64,000 nt of DNA. It comes from Gemmobacter caeni. Its GTDB lineage: Bacteria > Pseudomonadota > Alphaproteobacteria > Rhodobacterales > Rhodobacteraceae. Below the pieces are notes generated by a model that saw nothing but the letters and a program-made list of their open reading frames with translations, searched no databases and was not told where the DNA came from. The position numbers and the translations under genes were made by a program. Location: positions 92,657 through 156,656 of the forward strand of contig NZ_QBKP01000012.1 in the NCBI RefSeq assembly GCF_003054195.1, read 5' to 3'. Below, one piece after another: positions 11,150 through 20,052 of the stretch. Numbering within the stretch: the stretch's first letter is position 1; each line of letters starts with the position of its first letter.

Positions 11150-11631
11150 GGCTGAGCCGTGCGGATTACACCGAAATGCCCTGGGCCAATGGCAAGGGCC
11201 GCACGGTGGAACTGTGGCGCGAGGACGGGCCGCAGGGGCTGCGCTTCCGGTTGTCGATGGCTTCAGTGGTGGAGAACGGTGATTTCTCGCTGTTTCCGGG
11301 CATTGACCGGGTGCTGACCGTGCTGTCCGGTCCCGGTTTCGGGCTGGTAGGTGACGGGATCGACCTGCGCTGTGACCTGTTGGTCCCGGCGGCCTTTCCG
11401 GGGGATGTGGCGCTGCGGGCGGTGGGTGTCACCGCGCCGGTCGAGGATTTCAATGTGATGACTGCCCGTGACCTGCCCGCGCCCGAGGTGCGGGTGGTGC
11501 AGACGGGGCAGCACGCCCCGCCACAGGCTGGGCGGTTGTTTGTCTTTGATCTGGCCTCGCAGGGGCTTGAGATCAGCGAGGCGCCGGTGACGGTTTCGGG
11601 GCCGTCCCTTCTGGTGCTGACCCGGTTCTAG
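11146..11631 (+). CDS. HutD/Ves family protein
   Basis: A 161-residue cupin-like protein of the HutD family, recognised from the N-terminal MPWANGKGRTVELWRE, the SMASVVENGDFSLFPGIDRVLTVLSG block and a later PVEDFNVMTAR. In some bacteria HutD lies in histidine-utilisation operons and is proposed to limit the pathway, but no hut genes are near here, so only the family name is supported. It overlaps rmuC by 4 bases (11146-11149) and is probably the last gene of the mutL-rmuC unit. Confidence 0.8.
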   Translation: MRLSRADYTEMPWANGKGRTVELWREDGPQGLRFRLSMASVVENGDFSLFPGIDRVLTVLSGPGFGLVGDGIDLRCDLLVPAAFPGDVALRAVGVTAPVEDFNVMTARDLPAPEVRVVQTGQHAPPQAGRLFVFDLASQGLEISEAPVTVSGPSLLVLTRF

Positions 11632-11688
11632 GCGGCAATTCGCAGAACAAACCTTGCAATCCCGCCATTGGCTGCCGATCTGGCGGGG

Positions 11689-12612
11689 ATGAAACGACGA
11701 TTGATGCTGATAGCAGGGGCTGCCGTGGCGATGGTGGCGGCGGGGGGCTGGCGTTGGCGCGCGCGCCACGACAGCGCGGCATTCGCGGCGCAATATGCCG
11801 CCCTGCCGCCTCGTCCCCCGGGATCGGTCTATCACCTTGGCCACAGCCTCGTGGGCCGGGACATGCCCGCCATGCTGGCGCAGATGATGGGGTCGGGCTA
11901 CCGCTACAACAGCCAGCTGGGCTGGGGGGCCTCGCTGAACCAGCACCGTGCGGGCGACGTTCCGGGCCATGCCGAGGAAAATGCCACCCCCGCCTATCGT
12001 GCGGCCGAAGCGGCGATCGGATCCGGCGATTATGACGCAGTTGTTCTGACGGAAATGGTGGAGCTGCGCGACGCTCTGCGCTGGCATGACAGCGCGGTGG
12101 CGCTGGCCCACTGGGCGGCACTGGCGCGTGCAGCGCGGCCGGATGTGCGGGTGTATCTCTATGAAACCTGGCATCGGCTGGACGATCCGCAGGGCTGGCT
12201 CTCCCGGCTGGACGCTGACTTGCCGGAGTTGTGGGAGCCGCTGGTGGCCGAGGCCATGGCCGATCCGGCGACCGGCTCGATTCACATCATTCCTGCGGGC
12301 CAGGCGATGGCTGCGCTGGTGCGGCGGATCGAGGCGGGCGAAGTGCCGGGGCTGAGCAACCGGCAGGATCTGTTCGCCCGCGATGCGGCGGGCGAGGTGG
12401 ACCCCATCCATCTGAACGATCTGGGGGCCTATGTGGTGGCGCTTGTTCATTACGCGGTACTGAGCGGTGCCAGCCCGCTGGGCCTTCCGCACCGGCTGAA
12501 CCTTGCCGATGGCACCCCCGCCACGGCGCCGCCCGATGCCGCCGCGCCGATCATTCAGGCGGTGGTCTGGGACGCGGTGCGCGGTTATGCTCCGTCCGGT
12601 GTATCCGGTTGA
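11689..12612 (+). CDS. Membrane-anchored or exported SGNH-hydrolase-like protein
   Basis: A 307-residue protein with an N-terminal signal anchor (MKRRLMLIAGAAVAMVAAGG). The mature part opens with YHLGHSLVG, corresponding to the GDS(L) block of SGNH esterases, has VYLYETWHRL mid-way and ends its core with DPIHLNDLGAY, the catalytic D-x-x-H. The same blocks occur in the N-terminal third of the next protein, so the two arose by duplication. Likely a lipase/acyl-esterase acting outside the cytoplasm; the substrate is unknown. The shorter start (ATG 11689) was chosen because it begins directly at the basic signal region. Confidence 0.7.
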   Translation: MKRRLMLIAGAAVAMVAAGGWRWRARHDSAAFAAQYAALPPRPPGSVYHLGHSLVGRDMPAMLAQMMGSGYRYNSQLGWGASLNQHRAGDVPGHAEENATPAYRAAEAAIGSGDYDAVVLTEMVELRDALRWHDSAVALAHWAALARAARPDVRVYLYETWHRLDDPQGWLSRLDADLPELWEPLVAEAMADPATGSIHIIPAGQAMAALVRRIEAGEVPGLSNRQDLFARDAAGEVDPIHLNDLGAYVVALVHYAVLSGASPLGLPHRLNLADGTPATAPPDAAAPIIQAVVWDAVRGYAPSGVSG

Positions 12613-12624
12613 TAAGGCTTAAGC

Positions 12625-15132
12625 ATGTCCCTTCTCGCATTCCTGGCTGACATCCTGTTCGTGGGCCACAGCCTCGTCGGCCCCAATCTTCCGCCGCTGG
12701 TGGAGGATGGCCTGCGTGCGACCGGGGTCGAGGAGGTGCGGGTCGAGGCGCAGATCATCAATGGCGCACCGCTGAAATATCAGTGGGATCACGCGGCTGA
12801 GGCCGAGGGCGCAAATGGCCGCGCCCGGCTGGAAACGGGCCAGATCGGCACGCTCATCCTGACCGAGGCGATTCCACTGGCGGGGCAGGCGGAGTGGAAC
12901 GACAGCGCCGGGCAGGTCAAGAACTGGGCCGGGCTTGCCTGGGCACAAAATCCGGAGACGGCGGTCTATGTCTATGAGACATGGCACAGCCTTGCCTCCG
13001 GTTCCGGTGCGGTGATCGCGGATGACCCGGCGGCGGGCGTGCCATGGCTGGACCGGATCGCGGCAGATCGCGCGGCGTGGCTGGATCTGGCCGCAGCGGC
13101 CGAGGCGATCCGGCCCGACACTGCGCCACCGGTGCGGCTGATCCCCGCCGGGCAGGCGATGGCGCTGGCGGCAGGGGCCGCGCAGGCGGGCGCCTTGCCG
13201 GGCGTTGCCGACATCCGTGACCTGTTCGCCGATGACATCCACCCCAATGGCAAGGGGCAGTATCTGGTTGCCATGGTGCATCTGGCCATGCTGACCGGAG
13301 AATCGCCCGAGGGACTGCCGGCCAAGCTGGGCCGTCGCTGGCAAAGCCGCGATGCGGTAATTTCCCCCGAACTGGCCGTCGCGATGCAGCGCATCGCCTG
13401 GGCGGCGGCGCAGCCGGAGCTCGCCCGCGAGCCTGCCCCCCGCGCTGTTGCTGTGCCGGAACCGGCGGTCGATGCACCTGCCGGGGCCGATGCGAAACCC
13501 GTTGCCACGGAGGTTGCGGCAGCCGACCCGATGCCTGCCGCTGACGCAGCCTCCTTTACACCCGTCACCAACCCGGCGCTGGCGCTGGGGCTTGCGGGGG
13601 TGAACGACTGGTCGGTGCAGCAGCCGTTTCTGGATGTGATGAAAACAGCGCGGCCATGGACCGGCCATCTGGCGGGTCAATGGGGCGGGATGGACCATGA
13701 TGCACTGGCGGCGGGCGGCTGGCTCAACGCGAATGGCTGGCCGGTTGCGCTGCCGCCCGGCATCACCGGGATTTCCACGCTGGTGCTGACCGATCTGCCC
13801 GAGGATGCGGGCGGGGTTGCCGGGCGCTATCTGGTGCACTGGCAGGGGCAGGGCGACCTGACGGTGGAGGGCCGGGCGCAAAACCTGACGCCTCTGCCGG
13901 GTGGCGGACTGGCCTTCGACTATACGCCCGGCGAAGGAGCGGTGCTGCTGACCCTGACCCGCACCGAAAGGGATGACCCGTTGCGCCGCATCACCCTCGT
14001 GCGCGAGGACCGGGCGGCAGCTTTCGCCTCGGGGCAGATCTTCAACCCCGACTGGCTGGACCGTATTCGCGGTGTGCGGGCGATCCGCTTCATGGATTGG
14101 ATGGCGACCAACGATTCCATGCTCTCCACTGTCGAGGTCAGCCCCAAGCCTGATGATTACACCTGGGCGCGCAATGGCGTGCCGGTGGAGGTGATGGTGG
14201 CGCTGGCCAATGAGCTGGACGCCGATCCGTGGTTCACCCTGCCGCATCTGGCGGGCGATCCGCTGGTGCGGTTCTACGCCGAAAGCGTGGCGGATCTGCT
14301 GGAACCCGGACGCGTTGCCTGGGTCGAATATTCCAACGAGGTCTGGAACCCGCAATTCGCCCAAGGCCAATGGGCGCGCGAACAGGCGAAGGCGCGCTGG
14401 GGGGACGAAGGCGCGGGGCTGCAATTCTATGGCCTGCGCGCGGCCGAGGTCATGGGGATCTGGTCGGCAGCCTTTGGCGATGAAGCAGCGAAGCGGCTGG
14501 TCCGCGTGGTGGCCACCCAGACCGGCGTGCCGGGGGCGGAACGCGCGATCCTTGACGCGCCGCTGGCGGTGGCCGAGGGCAAGCCCGCGCCGAAGGGCAG
14601 CTTTGACGCCTATGCCGTCACGGGCTATTTCGCGGCGCTGCTGGGCAGCGAGGCCAAGCAGGCCATGGTGAAGGGCTGGCTGGCCGAAAGCGCCAAGGCT
14701 GATCCGCAGCACCCTTATGCGCAGGCCATCGCCCGTGCGGCGGAGGAATTGCGCGACGGTCGGCATTCGGGCGTGACCGAGGATACGCTGGACGACTTAT
14801 TGACTCGCGTTCTGCCGCATCATGCCGAAGTCGCAAAGGCCGAGGGTCTGCGTCTGGCGATGTATGAGGGCGGCAGCCACGTCGTCGGCTATGGCCCGGT
14901 GACCGAAGATAGCGAACTCACGGCCTTCTTTCAGGCGCTGAATTACGCCCCGGAAATGGGTGCGCTTTACGCCGTCCTGCTGAAAGGCTGGGCCGGGCTG
15001 ACCTATGCGCCTTTCAACGCTTTCGTAGATGTCTATCGCCCGACGAAATGGGGAAGCTGGGGCGCGCTGCGGCATCTGGGCGATGAAAACCCGCGCTGGC
15101 GGGTGCTGGCGAAGGGCTGCGACGGGTGCTGA
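12625..15132 (+). CDS. Two-domain protein: SGNH hydrolase fused to glycoside-hydrolase-like domain
   Basis: An 835-residue protein. Residues 1-235 form an SGNH-type esterase domain (FVGHSLVGPNLPPL; YVYETWHSL; DDIHPNGKGQYLVAMVHL with the catalytic D-x-x-H). A Pro/Ala/Glu-rich linker spans about 250-315. The remaining 520 residues look like a carbohydrate-active region: a beta-rich stretch, then a TIM-barrel-like part with IRFMDWMATN, DADPWFTLPHLAG and VAWVEYSNEVWN, the Asn-Glu pair being typical of clan A glycosidases. No clear signal peptide is present. The start follows the previous stop by 12 bases. Enzymatic activity is inferred from motifs only. Confidence 0.65.
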   Translation: MSLLAFLADILFVGHSLVGPNLPPLVEDGLRATGVEEVRVEAQIINGAPLKYQWDHAAEAEGANGRARLETGQIGTLILTEAIPLAGQAEWNDSAGQVKNWAGLAWAQNPETAVYVYETWHSLASGSGAVIADDPAAGVPWLDRIAADRAAWLDLAAAAEAIRPDTAPPVRLIPAGQAMALAAGAAQAGALPGVADIRDLFADDIHPNGKGQYLVAMVHLAMLTGESPEGLPAKLGRRWQSRDAVISPELAVAMQRIAWAAAQPELAREPAPRAVAVPEPAVDAPAGADAKPVATEVAAADPMPAADAASFTPVTNPALALGLAGVNDWSVQQPFLDVMKTARPWTGHLAGQWGGMDHDALAAGGWLNANGWPVALPPGITGISTLVLTDLPEDAGGVAGRYLVHWQGQGDLTVEGRAQNLTPLPGGGLAFDYTPGEGAVLLTLTRTERDDPLRRITLVREDRAAAFASGQIFNPDWLDRIRGVRAIRFMDWMATNDSMLSTVEVSPKPDDYTWARNGVPVEVMVALANELDADPWFTLPHLAGDPLVRFYAESVADLLEPGRVAWVEYSNEVWNPQFAQGQWAREQAKARWGDEGAGLQFYGLRAAEVMGIWSAAFGDEAAKRLVRVVATQTGVPGAERAILDAPLAVAEGKPAPKGSFDAYAVTGYFAALLGSEAKQAMVKGWLAESAKADPQHPYAQAIARAAEELRDGRHSGVTEDTLDDLLTRVLPHHAEVAKAEGLRLAMYEGGSHVVGYGPVTEDSELTAFFQALNYAPEMGALYAVLLKGWAGLTYAPFNAFVDVYRPTKWGSWGALRHLGDENPRWRVLAKGCDGC

Positions 15133-15950
15133 GCGTCATCCTCCCCGCGTCGAACGAGGAAGCCTATATCGGCGCCTGTCTGGATGCATTGCTGGCCTCC
15201 GACCCGGTCCCAGGCGGGGCCGAGGTGATCGTGGTCTCCAACGGCTCGCGCGATGCGACGGCGGCGGTGGCCCGGCAACGACAGGCGGCTGCGGCTGCGG
15301 CGGGCTGGCGGCTGGCGGTGCTCGATCTGGCTGAGGGCGGCAAGCCCGGCGCGCTGAATGCAGGCGATGCGGCGGCGCGGGGGGCACTGCGGGCATATCT
15401 GGATGCCGATGTCATCGTCTCGCCCCCGCTGATGGCGGCGCTGGTTGCGGCGCTGGAGGGCGACCAGCCGCTTTATGCCGGGGGTACGCCGGTCATTCCC
15501 CGCGCCCGCAGCGCGCTGACCCGCGCTTATGCGCGGTTCTGGCAGCGCCTGCCCTTCAACCGCAGTGCCGCGCCCGGTTACGGCCTGTTTGCGGTGAATG
15601 CTGCGGGGCGGGCGCGATGGGCAGAGTTTCCGGCCATCATCTCGGACGACACTTTCGTGCGGCTGCAATTCGCGCCGGGCGAAAGGATGCAGGTGGCGCC
15701 CACATACCTCTGGCCGATGGTCGAAGGCTTTGCCGCGCTGACCCGCGTGCGGCGCCGGCAGGATGCAGGCGTGCGCGAGATTGAGACGCTCTGGCCCGAC
15801 CTGCCTGCGCGCGAGGGCAAGGCGCGCCTTGGCAAGACGGCACTGGCGCGGCTGGCCCTGGCCGATCCCGTCGGTTTCGCGGTCTATGCTGCCGTGACGC
15901 TCGCGGTGCGGCTGCGCCGTCAATCCGGTGGCTGGACGCGCGGGCGTTAG
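15126..15950 (+). CDS. Family 2 glycosyltransferase
   Basis: A 274-residue GT-A fold enzyme. The N-terminal strand SVILPASNEEAYIGACLDALLAS, the PGALNAGDAAARG segment and the metal-binding DAD (in YLDADVIVS, near residue 97) are all typical of GT2. A downstream ISDDTFVRLQF provides the ED-like acceptor-site motif. The start is GTG 15126, overlapping the previous stop by 7 bases, so the gene is coupled to the SGNH/GH fusion gene. A weakly hydrophobic C-terminal helix (VGFAVYAAVTLAVRL) may associate with the membrane. The sugar product is unknown. Confidence 0.85.
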   Translation: MLSVILPASNEEAYIGACLDALLASDPVPGGAEVIVVSNGSRDATAAVARQRQAAAAAAGWRLAVLDLAEGGKPGALNAGDAAARGALRAYLDADVIVSPPLMAALVAALEGDQPLYAGGTPVIPRARSALTRAYARFWQRLPFNRSAAPGYGLFAVNAAGRARWAEFPAIISDDTFVRLQFAPGERMQVAPTYLWPMVEGFAALTRVRRRQDAGVREIETLWPDLPAREGKARLGKTALARLALADPVGFAVYAAVTLAVRLRRQSGGWTRGR

Positions 15951-16711
15951 CCCGTCGCCAGTTGCCAGATCAGCCGCAGCGCCAGCGCGGTGGAGCTGAT
16001 CACCAGCAGCGGCTTGATGATCCTCGCCCCGATCCGCATGGCCAGCCGCGACCCCAGCCGCGCGCCGGCGATCTGCGCCGCCCCCATCGCCAGCCCCATC
16101 GCCCACCAAGGGGCGCCCTGGGCCGCAAAGATCAGCAGCCCGCCGATGTTGGAGGCGAAGTTCAGAAGCTTGGTATGCGCCGTGGCCTTCAGCACGCCAT
16201 AGCCCGCCAGCAGGACGAAGCCGATCATGTAGAAGGCCCCGGCGCCCGGCCCGATCAGCCCGTCATAAAAGCCGATCAGCGGCACGATGGTGGCCGAGAA
16301 GGCCACTGCGGGCATCCGGGCGGTGCGGTCGGCATCGGTCAGCCCCGGTTTCAGCGCGAAGAACAGCGCAATGCCGATCAGGATGACGGGCAGCGCATAG
16401 CGCAGCCCCTCGGTCGGCAGGATGCTGACGGCCAGTGCACCAAGGGCGCCTGCGGCAAAGGCCCCGATCGCGGCGCGGATCTGGTGGCGCGGGTTCACAT
16501 GGCCCGCGCGGGCGTAGGAAATCGCCGCCGTCGCCGCGCCGAAGGTGCCCTGAACCTTGTTGGTGGACAGCGCCTGCACCGGGCTTGCCCCGGCCAGCAG
16601 CAGGGCAGGCAGGGTAATCAGCCCGCCACCCCCTGCAATGCTGTCGACGAAGCCCGCCGCGAAGGCCGCCACGATCAGCATGGCGGCAAGATCGTAGGTG
16701 ACCTCGAACAT
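15947..16711 (-). CDS. TauE/SafE family membrane transporter
   Basis: A 254-residue polytopic membrane protein with about eight hydrophobic segments and the family signature FVDSIAGGGGLITLPALLLAG near the N-terminus, plus NKVQGTFGAATA. TauE/SafE proteins export sulfite, sulfoacetate or other organic anions; the substrate here is not predictable. The ATG at 16711 overlaps the stop of the GNAT gene by one base (TGATG), which rules out the much longer upstream frame. Last gene of a serB-GNAT-tauE-like operon; its end overlaps the convergent glycosyltransferase gene by 4 bases. Confidence 0.85.
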   Translation of the reverse strand: MFEVTYDLAAMLIVAAFAAGFVDSIAGGGGLITLPALLLAGASPVQALSTNKVQGTFGAATAAISYARAGHVNPRHQIRAAIGAFAAGALGALAVSILPTEGLRYALPVILIGIALFFALKPGLTDADRTARMPAVAFSATIVPLIGFYDGLIGPGAGAFYMIGFVLLAGYGVLKATAHTKLLNFASNIGGLLIFAAQGAPWWAMGLAMGAAQIAGARLGSRLAMRIGARIIKPLLVISSTALALRLIWQLATG

Positions 16712-17190
16712 CACAGATCGAACCGGCGCGAGACACGGCCGACGACCTGCCCGCTTTGCAGCGCGTAATCGGGGTCGTTCGCATAATCGACAAAGCCGCG
16801 CCGGGCGTAATAGCCAAGCCCCGGCGCATTGTCGGCGCGGATCGTGGCGTTCAGCACCGTCAGCCCCGCCGCGCGGGCGGCGGGCACGGTAGCGGCGAAC
16901 AGTGCCACGCCTGCGCCGCTGCGCTGGCGGTCGGGGCTGACGAAGCTGCCGATGTCGCCCCAGCCTTCGGGTAGCGCCGGGTTGTGACCGACACATTGAA
17001 AGCCGATCAGACCGGCGTCATCTTCCGCCAGATGGCAGCAGACGGGTTCCTCGCCCGCGATGTAATGGCGCGCCACCGCCTCGGGCGTAAACGGGGTCTC
17101 ATGCGCCGTGGTGCCGCCGATGGCGATGATCCGGTTCAGCAGATCGGTCATTGCGGGCGCATCGGCGAGGGTGGCGGGACGCACGATCAT
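16711..17190 (-). CDS. GNAT family N-acetyltransferase
   Basis: A 159-residue GNAT protein (MIVRPATLADAPAMTDLLNRII start). The acetyl-CoA-binding P-loop-like segment SPDRQRSGAGVALFAATVPAARAAG sits near residues 88-112, followed by NATIRADNAPGLGYYARRGFVDY, the typical beta6-beta7 part. The arrangement resembles acetyltransferases that inactivate small amines, but the acceptor is unknown. It is translationally coupled on both sides: ATGA with serB and TGATG with the transporter gene. Confidence 0.8.
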   Translation of the reverse strand: MIVRPATLADAPAMTDLLNRIIAIGGTTAHETPFTPEAVARHYIAGEEPVCCHLAEDDAGLIGFQCVGHNPALPEGWGDIGSFVSPDRQRSGAGVALFAATVPAARAAGLTVLNATIRADNAPGLGYYARRGFVDYANDPDYALQSGQVVGRVSRRFDL

Positions 17191-18062
17191 GCTGCGAAAT
17201 CCTCGCGCCGGTATCCCTGGATATACAGCAGCGCCGTCAGATCACCGTGGTTGATACGGATGTCGCATTGTGCCGCGACCGAAGGTTTGGCGTGCAGTGC
17301 GACGCCGGCACCTGCCCGGTTCAGCATCGCCAGATCATTGGCGCCATCGCCCACCGCCATCGCCTGTTCCGGCGTGATCCCCATGCGGGCCGAGATCTGT
17401 TCCAGCGCCTCAAGTTTCGCGGCCTTACCAAGGATGGGCATGCCCACCTCGCCGGTCAGCGCGCCATCCGTGGCAAGCAGCGTATTGGCGCGGTTTTCGT
17501 GGAACCCCAGCGCCTCGGCCACGCGGGTGGTAAAGGCGGTGAAGCCGCCAGAGACGAGCGCCGCATAGGCACCATTGGCGCGCATGGTGGCCAGCAATTC
17601 GCGCCCGCCGGGCATGAAGGTGATGCGGTCCGTCCAGACCCGTTCGATCACGTCTTCGGGCAAGCCCTTAAGCAGCCCCACGCGTTCACGCAGCGCGGCC
17701 TCGAAATCCAGCTCTCCATTCATCGCGCGGCGGGTGATGTCGGCAACATAAGCGCCCACCCCGGCCTCATCGGCCAGTTCGTCGATGCATTCCTGCTGGA
17801 TCATGGTCGAATCCATATCCGCCAGCAGCAGGGCCTTGCGCCGCCCTTCGGCCGGTTGCACCACAAGGTCGATGCCTTGTTCCTGCAACTGCTCCCACAC
17901 CTGCCAGCGGTCAGCGGGCATCGCCTCCAGCGCGAATTCCGCCGCTGCGCCGGGATCGAGCCAGAGCGTTTCCCCGCCATTCCAGGCGGCGCGCAGGGTT
18001 TCGACGGTGGCGCGCTCCAGCGTCGGACGGTCAGGGCAGGTCAGCAGCGTGGCGATGAACAT
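17187..18062 (-). CDS. serB: Phosphoserine phosphatase SerB
   Basis: A 291-residue HAD phosphatase catalysing the last step of serine synthesis. Motif I is ADMDSTMI with D82 (nucleophile) and D84; the cap contains QECIDELAD; motif II is the Ser in ALVSGGFTAF; motif III/IV is KAAKLEAL followed by MAVGDGANDLAML. An N-terminal ACT-like domain (about residues 1-75) precedes it, as in bacterial SerB. ATG 18062 was chosen over a longer frame because homologous sequence begins there (MFIATLLTCPDRP). First gene of the operon with the GNAT and TauE-like genes. Confidence 0.93.
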   Translation of the reverse strand: MFIATLLTCPDRPTLERATVETLRAAWNGGETLWLDPGAAAEFALEAMPADRWQVWEQLQEQGIDLVVQPAEGRRKALLLADMDSTMIQQECIDELADEAGVGAYVADITRRAMNGELDFEAALRERVGLLKGLPEDVIERVWTDRITFMPGGRELLATMRANGAYAALVSGGFTAFTTRVAEALGFHENRANTLLATDGALTGEVGMPILGKAAKLEALEQISARMGITPEQAMAVGDGANDLAMLNRAGAGVALHAKPSVAAQCDIRINHGDLTALLYIQGYRREDFAA

Positions 18063-18133
18063 GGGGTCTCCGGTCGGTCGCAATCGCGGGTTGCCTTGCC
18101 GCATATGCCAAATCCGCCGTCCATGCCAGCCCG

Positions 18134-18571
18134 TCAGCGCTGCGACAGGTAACGTTCGAAGGCCCGCAGGGTGCTGTCCGAGACGTGATGTTCGATCCCT
18201 TCGGCATCGAGTTCGGCGGTTTCCTCGGGCACGCCGACGGCCACCAGCAGGGCCACCACGGTGCGATGCCGTGCGCGCACCTTTTCGGCCAGCGTGCCGC
18301 CCGCTTCGGTCAGGAACACGCCGCGATAGGGGCGGGAGATCGCCAGCCCCTCGCGTTTCAGCCGCGCTACCGCCTTGGTTGCGGTGGGCTGGGCCACGCC
18401 CATCCGTTCGGCGATATCGGCCACGCGGGCCTCGCCCATCTCGGCCATCAGATCGCCGATCATCTCGACGTAATCCTCCAGCAGCGCGACCGACTGCACC
18501 TCGCGCGCCCGCAGAAAACGGTCTGCCTGTTCGCGGGCCGGGCTGGGTGCTTGGGGGATATCCTCGGTCAA
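18134..18571 (-). CDS. mntR: MntR, manganese-responsive DtxR-family repressor
   Basis: A 145-residue DtxR/MntR protein: winged helix in the first 75 residues (EDYVEMIGDLMAEMGEARVADIAERMGVAQPTATKAVARL region), then a metal-binding and dimerisation domain with EGIEHHVSD, which supplies Glu and His ligands. It lacks the C-terminal SH3-like domain, so it is the short MntR type. The gene is divergent from the Mn(II) importer mntH, and two similar TATAGC-type dyads lie between them, one close to each gene. This supports repression of mntH, and probably autoregulation, when Mn is sufficient. Confidence 0.88.
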   Translation of the reverse strand: MTEDIPQAPSPAREQADRFLRAREVQSVALLEDYVEMIGDLMAEMGEARVADIAERMGVAQPTATKAVARLKREGLAISRPYRGVFLTEAGGTLAEKVRARHRTVVALLVAVGVPEETAELDAEGIEHHVSDSTLRAFERYLSQR

Positions 18572-18606
18572 CAGGGGGCTCCGGCGGCAATCTTCGGGGA
18601 AAACCT

Positions 18607-18622
18607 TATAGCCAAGGCTGTG
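18607..18622. promoter_or_regulatory. Imperfect MntR-type operator near mntR
   Basis: TATAGC-CAAG-GCTGTG: the left arm is identical to that of the perfect dyad at 18668-18683, while the right arm has one mismatch against it (GCTGTG against GCTATA counts two changed bases). It lies 36 bases before the mntR start and is probably the autoregulatory site. Assignment is by similarity to the stronger copy. Confidence 0.5.
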
Positions 18623-18667
18623 CTTTCGGGCCAGCCTTTTCGGGGCGGGAAAGCCACTTGCACGAAT

Positions 18668-18683
18668 TATAGCCTAAGCTATA
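18668..18683. promoter_or_regulatory. MntR-type operator overlapping the mntH promoter
   Basis: A perfect dyad with 6-base arms, TATAGC-CTAA-GCTATA, 33 bases before the mntH start. A plausible -35 TTGCAC (18658-18663) and -10 TATATC (18680-18685, 16-base spacing) overlap it, so a bound repressor would block RNA polymerase. Such a site between mntR and mntH is the expected target of MntR. Confidence 0.72.
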
Positions 18684-18715
18684 TCTTGACCCGCAGGCTA
18701 ATTCGGGGCGCAGCA

Positions 18716-19996
18716 ATGACTTCTTATTCGGATCGGACGCGGCACGGCATGTCGGCGGTTCTGGCTGGCGAACGGCGGGGGATTCGCGGCAAACTGCTTT
18801 TCGCAGGGCCCGCCATTATTGCCTCGGTCGCCTACATGGACCCGGGCAATTACGCGACCAACATCCAGGCAGGCGCGGGCTATGGCTATACCCTGCTGTG
18901 GGTGGTGCTGCTGGCCAACCTGATTGCCATGCTGTTTCAGGCGCTGTCCGCGCGCCTGGGCATCGTGACCGGCAAGAATCTGGCCGAGCTGTCACGGGAC
19001 AATTTCCCGAAACCTGTGGTCTGGATCATGTGGGCGATCAGCGAGATCGCCGCCATGGCCACCGACCTTGCCGAGTTTCTGGGCGGCGCAATTGGCCTTG
19101 CACTGCTGTTCAACCTGCCGCTGATCGTGGGCATGGCGATCACGGCGGTCATCACCTACGGCATTCTGCTGTTTGAGCGGCAGGGCTTCCGCCCGATGGA
19201 GCTGATCATCGGGGCGATGGTCGGCATGATCGGCCTTTGCTATCTGGCCGAAATGCTGATCGCCCCGGTCGACTGGGGCGCGGCGGCGGGTGGCATGTTC
19301 AGCCCGGCACTGCCCGACCAGACCGCGCTGATGATTGCAGTTGGGATCATCGGTGCCACGGTCATGCCGCATGCGATCTATCTGCATTCAGGGCTGACGC
19401 AGGGCCGCGCCGCCGTGCGCAGCGAGGCGGAGCGCCGCAAGGTCTTGCGCTTTTCCAATGTCGAGGTTGTGCTGGCGCTGGCCGTGGCCGGGATGGTCAA
19501 CATGGCCATGGTGATGATGGCGGCCAGTGCCTTCCATCAGGGCTATGCCGAGGTGGCCGAGATCGAGACTGCCTATCACACGCTGACGCCGCTGCTGGGC
19601 GCGGCGGCGGCAGGGATCTTTCTTGCCTCGCTGATCGCCTCGGGGATTTCCAGCTCGGTTGTGGGCACGATGGCGGGTCAGCTTATCATGCAGGGCTTCC
19701 TGCACATCCGGGTGCCAATCTGGCTGCGGCGGCTGGTGACCATGGTTCCGGCCTTTGCCGTGGTGGCCGCCGGGGTGAATGCGACGCAGGCACTGGTGAT
19801 GAGCCAGGTGATCCTCAGCATCGCGCTGCCGGTGCCGATGATCGCGCTGATCATCTTCACCTCGCGCCGCGATATCATGGGCGATTTTGCCACCGGCCTT
19901 CTGGTGCGGCTGCTGGCGATCATCGGTGCGGTGGTGGTGCTGGGGCTGAACTTCGTTCTGCTCGCCGGGGCGGCGGGGATGGACCTGCCGATCTGA
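18716..19996 (+). CDS. mntH: MntH, Nramp-family Mn(II)/divalent metal importer
   Basis: A 426-residue inner-membrane transporter with about eleven hydrophobic segments. The TM1 metal-site motif DPGN occurs as MDPGNYATNIQAGAGYGY (near residue 42), and the TM6 motif is MPHAIYLHSGLTQGR (near 220), with the ligand Met and His typical of Nramp. It imports Mn(II), and to a lesser degree Fe(II), with protons. Transcribed divergently from mntR through a promoter covered by an MntR-type dyad. Confidence 0.96.
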   Translation: MTSYSDRTRHGMSAVLAGERRGIRGKLLFAGPAIIASVAYMDPGNYATNIQAGAGYGYTLLWVVLLANLIAMLFQALSARLGIVTGKNLAELSRDNFPKPVVWIMWAISEIAAMATDLAEFLGGAIGLALLFNLPLIVGMAITAVITYGILLFERQGFRPMELIIGAMVGMIGLCYLAEMLIAPVDWGAAAGGMFSPALPDQTALMIAVGIIGATVMPHAIYLHSGLTQGRAAVRSEAERRKVLRFSNVEVVLALAVAGMVNMAMVMMAASAFHQGYAEVAEIETAYHTLTPLLGAAAAGIFLASLIASGISSSVVGTMAGQLIMQGFLHIRVPIWLRRLVTMVPAFAVVAAGVNATQALVMSQVILSIALPVPMIALIIFTSRRDIMGDFATGLLVRLLAIIGAVVVLGLNFVLLAGAAGMDLPI

Positions 19997-20015
19997 CCCT
20001 TTCGGAGCTGCGAGG

Positions 20016-20042
20016 GGGCGGGCAGAGGCATTTGCCCCGCCC
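20016..20042. terminator. GC-rich hairpin between convergent mntH and cydX
   Basis: GGGCGGG (20016-20022) pairs with CCCGCCC (20036-20042), extended by CA/TG beyond a one-base bulge. It is the only structure between the convergent ends of mntH and cydX. There is no T-run on either strand, so termination is inferred from position. Confidence 0.35.
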
Positions 20043-20052
20043 GCCACTTCCG

